DNA of 64,000 nucleotides from Streptomyces sp. NBC_01439 (lineage in GTDB: Bacteria > Actinomycetota > Actinomycetes > Streptomycetales > Streptomycetaceae): contig NZ_CP109487.1 of assembly GCF_036227605.1 (NCBI RefSeq), positions 5,743,001-5,807,000 on the forward strand. Reading direction: 5' to 3'. Under the pieces are notes generated by a model. The model was not told the DNA's origin, made no database searches, and saw only the letters and a program-made list of their open reading frames with translations. The first letter of the stretch is position 1, and each line of letters starts with the position of its first letter. This document shows positions 61,916 to 64,000 of this stretch, piece after piece. A program made the translations under genes and the position numbers.

Positions 61916-62464
61916 TCAGGCGGGGACGGACGCGGATTCGGCCGGGGAGCAGCTGTGCATCGGCATCTCGGTCAGACCGGGGAAGTAGACGTGCAGGCTG
62001 ACCGCGCCGTCGAGGGTGTCGTTGATGACCTCGTGGGCGTAGCCGGGGGCGAAGACGCGCTGGGTGCCCGGGCGGTGGGCGGTGCGGCCGCGGGGGGTGT
62101 GCTCGGTGAGCTCGCCCTCCAGGACGGTCATGACACCGGAGGAGGCGCCGTGGTCGTGGAGGCCGCTGCCCTGGCCGGGGACCCAGCTGAGCAGCCAGAC
62201 CTCGTAACCGGGGCCGGTGCGCAGCCGGTGGTACCAGCGGGTGGTGGCGTCGTACTCGACCAGGTGCTCCCAGGAGGCGCGGTCCTCGGCGATGGAGCGG
62301 GCGAGCCCGGCGAACTCGGCGACGGTGGCCGGGTGTTCGCGGGCGGGCTGCAGGAGGTGCTGGACGGCGAGGATGTCGCCGGCGATCTGGAGGTCGCTCT
62401 CGACCGTGGCGGAAGCGACGGGAGCGGCGGGAGCGACGGGGGTGGTGCTGTTCGTGCTGTTCAT
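61916..62464 (-). CDS. Cysteine dioxygenase-like cupin protein
   Basis: Oxidises cysteine to cysteine sulfinate using Fe(II) and O2. The 182-residue cupin has WLLSWVPGQGSGLHDHGASSG, with His103 and His105 as iron ligands, third His144 in GYAHEV, and the typical RRTxP-like HRPGTQRVFAP loop. It resembles actinobacterial type I cysteine dioxygenases; a related thiol dioxygenase (3-mercaptopropionate) is possible. A short upstream reading frame (62488-62676) may regulate it. Confidence 0.88.
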   Translation of the reverse strand: MNSTNSTTPVAPAAPVASATVESDLQIAGDILAVQHLLQPAREHPATVAEFAGLARSIAEDRASWEHLVEYDATTRWYHRLRTGPGYEVWLLSWVPGQGSGLHDHGASSGVMTVLEGELTEHTPRGRTAHRPGTQRVFAPGYAHEVINDTLDGAVSLHVYFPGLTEMPMHSCSPAESASVPA

Positions 62465-62990
62465 CGTGGGGGGTACCTCGACGGATGTCAGTCGTGCTGG
62501 CGGTTGCTGCGGGGGCGGGCCGGAGCTCTGGGGAGCCGGGGCTCCGCGAGCATCAACAGCTGCAACAGCAACAGCGAACCTGGGCAGCGCACAGGAACCC
62601 ACGAATGGGGGTCCGGGTGGTGGCTGCGGGCGCTGACATGCAAACAAGGAGAACGGCTCGGGGGCCTGACTGTCAACCCAATGTCCGGTTTGGTGTAAAA
62701 GTTTCACCTCATCCGGTTGCTGCACCCGGAGAAAGGTTTGTGCAGTGTGCGGCAGGGGATGGGGCGCTGTGTCGGCTCTCAAACCAGATCCCGACTTCCG
62801 TGACCTGAATGTGATCTGCGCCGCTTCTCCCGCCGGATCGCAACCCCGTTCGGAGGTGGCACGTGGAATAGGGGTAAAGGCGGCACCCTGTGACGCCGGT
62901 GGCATGTGTCACGATTTTTGGCGATATGAACACTTTCTGCATAGGCTTGGTTCCGCAGAGTGAATAAGGGGCCCAATAGCAGATCTCGGC

Positions 62991-63020
62991 TTGACTGCCC
63001 CGGAGCCACGCACTTGTAAT
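62991..63020 (+). promoter_or_regulatory. Candidate whiB promoter
   Basis: TTGACT (62991-62996) and TGTAAT (63015-63020), separated by 18 bp, form a good vegetative sigma factor promoter about 70-100 bp ahead of the whiB start codon. Confidence 0.65.
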
Positions 63021-63047
63021 TTCACTCGTGTCGTTACGTAGCAATCA

Positions 63048-63063
63048 GTGACGACATCGTCAC
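63048..63063. promoter_or_regulatory. Palindrome in the whiB leader, possible BldD site
   Basis: GTGACGA-CA-TCGTCAC is a perfect 7-bp inverted repeat. Within it AGTGA (63047-63051) and TCAC (63060-63063) resemble BldD half-sites. whiB is a known BldD target in Streptomyces. Confidence 0.5.
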
Positions 63064-63093
63064 GGGGACGCACAGACAGAGCGAGGGGCGCAC

Positions 63094-63357
63094 ATGACCG
63101 AGCTGTTTCAGGAACTGCTGGTCGAGGAGGCGGACGAAGAGCTCGGGTGGCAGGAGCGCGCTCTGTGCGCCCAGACCGACCCCGAGTCCTTCTTTCCCGA
63201 GAAGGGCGGCTCCACCCGCGAGGCCAAGAAGGTCTGCCTCGCCTGCGAAGTCCGCTCCGAATGCCTTGAGTACGCCCTCGCCAACGACGAGCGATTCGGC
63301 ATCTGGGGCGGTCTGTCCGAGCGGGAACGCCGCCGCCTGAAAAAGGCAGCGGTCTGA
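63094..63357 (+). CDS. whiB: WhiB developmental transcription factor
   Basis: An iron-sulfur transcription factor required with WhiA for sporulation septation of aerial hyphae. The 87-residue protein has four cluster cysteines (Cys25, Cys48, Cys51, Cys57), the GIWGG turn (69-73) and the basic C-terminal RERRRLKKAAV for DNA binding. Its sequence is essentially that of the Streptomyces WhiB. ATG 63094 follows GAGGGG. A promoter and a BldD-like palindrome lie upstream. Confidence 0.97.
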   Translation: MTELFQELLVEEADEELGWQERALCAQTDPESFFPEKGGSTREAKKVCLACEVRSECLEYALANDERFGIWGGLSERERRRLKKAAV

Positions 63358-63500
63358 AACGGCCGACGCACCACTGGTCAGGCACCCACCACACATCGCA
63401 CTCCATATCGAACGCACCACAGCACGTACGACAGAGCGCAGTTCGACGCATGACGATCAACGCGCCGAACGGGACGACGAGCGCGACGCACAGCACGGCA

Positions 63501-63539
63501 CACGGTCCGCCTCCTGCACCTTCCCCGCAGGAGGCGGAC
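63501..63539 (+). terminator. Terminator hairpin after whiB
   Basis: A perfect 15-bp stem (63501-63515 with 63525-63539) with a 9-nt loop. Confidence 0.8.
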
Positions 63540-63631
63540 CGCTGTCGTGGCAGCCGTTAGGGTGGGGCGCTGTCCAGCAGCCTCCGAGGGCACACCACCC
63601 CCGGACCCCCGGCCGGAGGGCCCGTACCGCG

Positions 63632-64000
63632 ATGTCCCTGCACAGCCAGTCGACGGCCTCCTACCAGGCCCCAGCCACACCCGAGTTCCCCCGGCACGTC
63701 GTCACCGCGGTCCTCGTCGCCCATGACGGCGCCCGCTGGCTGCCCCGGACACTCGCCGGCCTCCTCGGCCAGGAACGCCCCGCGCAGAACCACGTCGCCG
63801 CCGACACCGGCAGCTCCGACGACTCCGCGCGCCTGCTCACCGAAGCCCTCGGCGACGACCGCGTCCTGCACCTCGCCCGCCGCACCGGCTTCGGCACCGC
63901 GGTCGACGAATCCGCACGCTCCGCGGGCACCCTGACCCCCGAGGACCTCCCGTACCTCAAGCGCCCCAGCGGCTGGGACCCCGTCAGCCGCACCTGGCGC
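63632..64000 (+). CDS. Glycosyltransferase family 2, N-terminal part (cut by window end)
   Basis: The first 123 codons of a gene that leaves the window. After about 20 residues it shows VVTAVLVAHDGARWLPRTLAGL and ADTGSSDDSARLL, the nucleotide-binding start of a GT-A transferase, so it is a glycosyltransferase of family 2 type. Start ATG 63632 lies after GGCCGGAGGG. In Streptomyces a very large membrane glycosyltransferase follows whiB, which fits. Confidence 0.75.
   Translation, partial: MSLHSQSTASYQAPATPEFPRHVVTAVLVAHDGARWLPRTLAGLLGQERPAQNHVAADTGSSDDSARLLTEALGDDRVLHLARRTGFGTAVDESARSAGTLTPEDLPYLKRPSGWDPVSRTWR

Larger units (their letters stand above)
62465..63093. other. Long regulatory region between the dioxygenase gene and whiB
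   Basis: About 630 bp without a secure gene. A 62-codon frame on the minus strand (62488-62676) with a Leu-rich stretch could be a leader peptide but is unproven. The right part is AT-richer and holds the whiB promoter and palindrome listed separately. Confidence 0.5.

Overview
The window is high-GC actinobacterial chromosome, almost certainly from a Streptomyces. The codon bias is strongly G/C-ending, and it carries the developmental genes bldA (tRNA-Leu with anticodon UAA, 7240-7324) and whiB (63094-63357). The gene order ndh, ABC transporter, bldA, thiolase, cystathionine beta-synthase, hut genes, purK-purE, LCP genes, fbiB-cofD, whiB is the order I recall from the core arm of Streptomyces chromosomes. 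I found 47 protein genes (46 complete, one running off the right end) and one tRNA.

Layout. 1-10.1 kb: type II NADH dehydrogenase preceded by two Rex-like operators, a cyclopropane-fatty-acid-synthase-like methyltransferase, a MacB/FtsX-type ABC exporter pair, bldA, a Bax-inhibitor-1-like membrane protein and three small conserved genes. 10.1-14.8 kb: a structured intergenic region, a thiolase, an SGNH hydrolase and cystathionine beta-synthase. 14.8-25.7 kb: a small membrane protein, an RpiR-type regulator, an abnormal NB-ARC/TPR gene, a PLP fold-III decarboxylase-like gene, and the histidine-utilisation set hutU, M20 amidohydrolase, hutF and hutI. The RpiR gene and the divergent decarboxylase/hutU promoter region carry similar TGAAT..TTCA palindromes, which suggests one regulon. 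25.8-29.9 kb: a translationally coupled four-gene operon for sortase-anchored and membrane-bound extracellular proteins, the least described system here. 30.2-36.3 kb: a small secreted protein, a POT peptide transporter, a two-component pair, then a MITE and an intact IS701-family element side by side, both flanked by CTAG.

36.3-41.1 kb: a GtrA-like flippase, purK-purE and two tandem membrane-dipeptidase homologues, the second having lost every metal ligand. 41.2-58.2 kb: UDP-glucose dehydrogenase, acyl-CoA dehydrogenase, a mannose-1-phosphate guanylyltransferase-like nucleotidyltransferase, five LCP (LytR-CpsA-Psr) genes interleaved with a thioesterase and a family 2 glycosyltransferase, a truncated adenylate-forming protein (TIGR03089-like) and a secreted PGRP amidase. 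Together these look like supply and attachment of cell-wall glycopolymers. 58.4-64 kb: an AlkA-like DNA glycosylase, the coenzyme F420 pair fbiB-cofD, a cysteine dioxygenase, whiB and the start of a glycosyltransferase.

All functional names come from reading motifs by eye. No database search was run.
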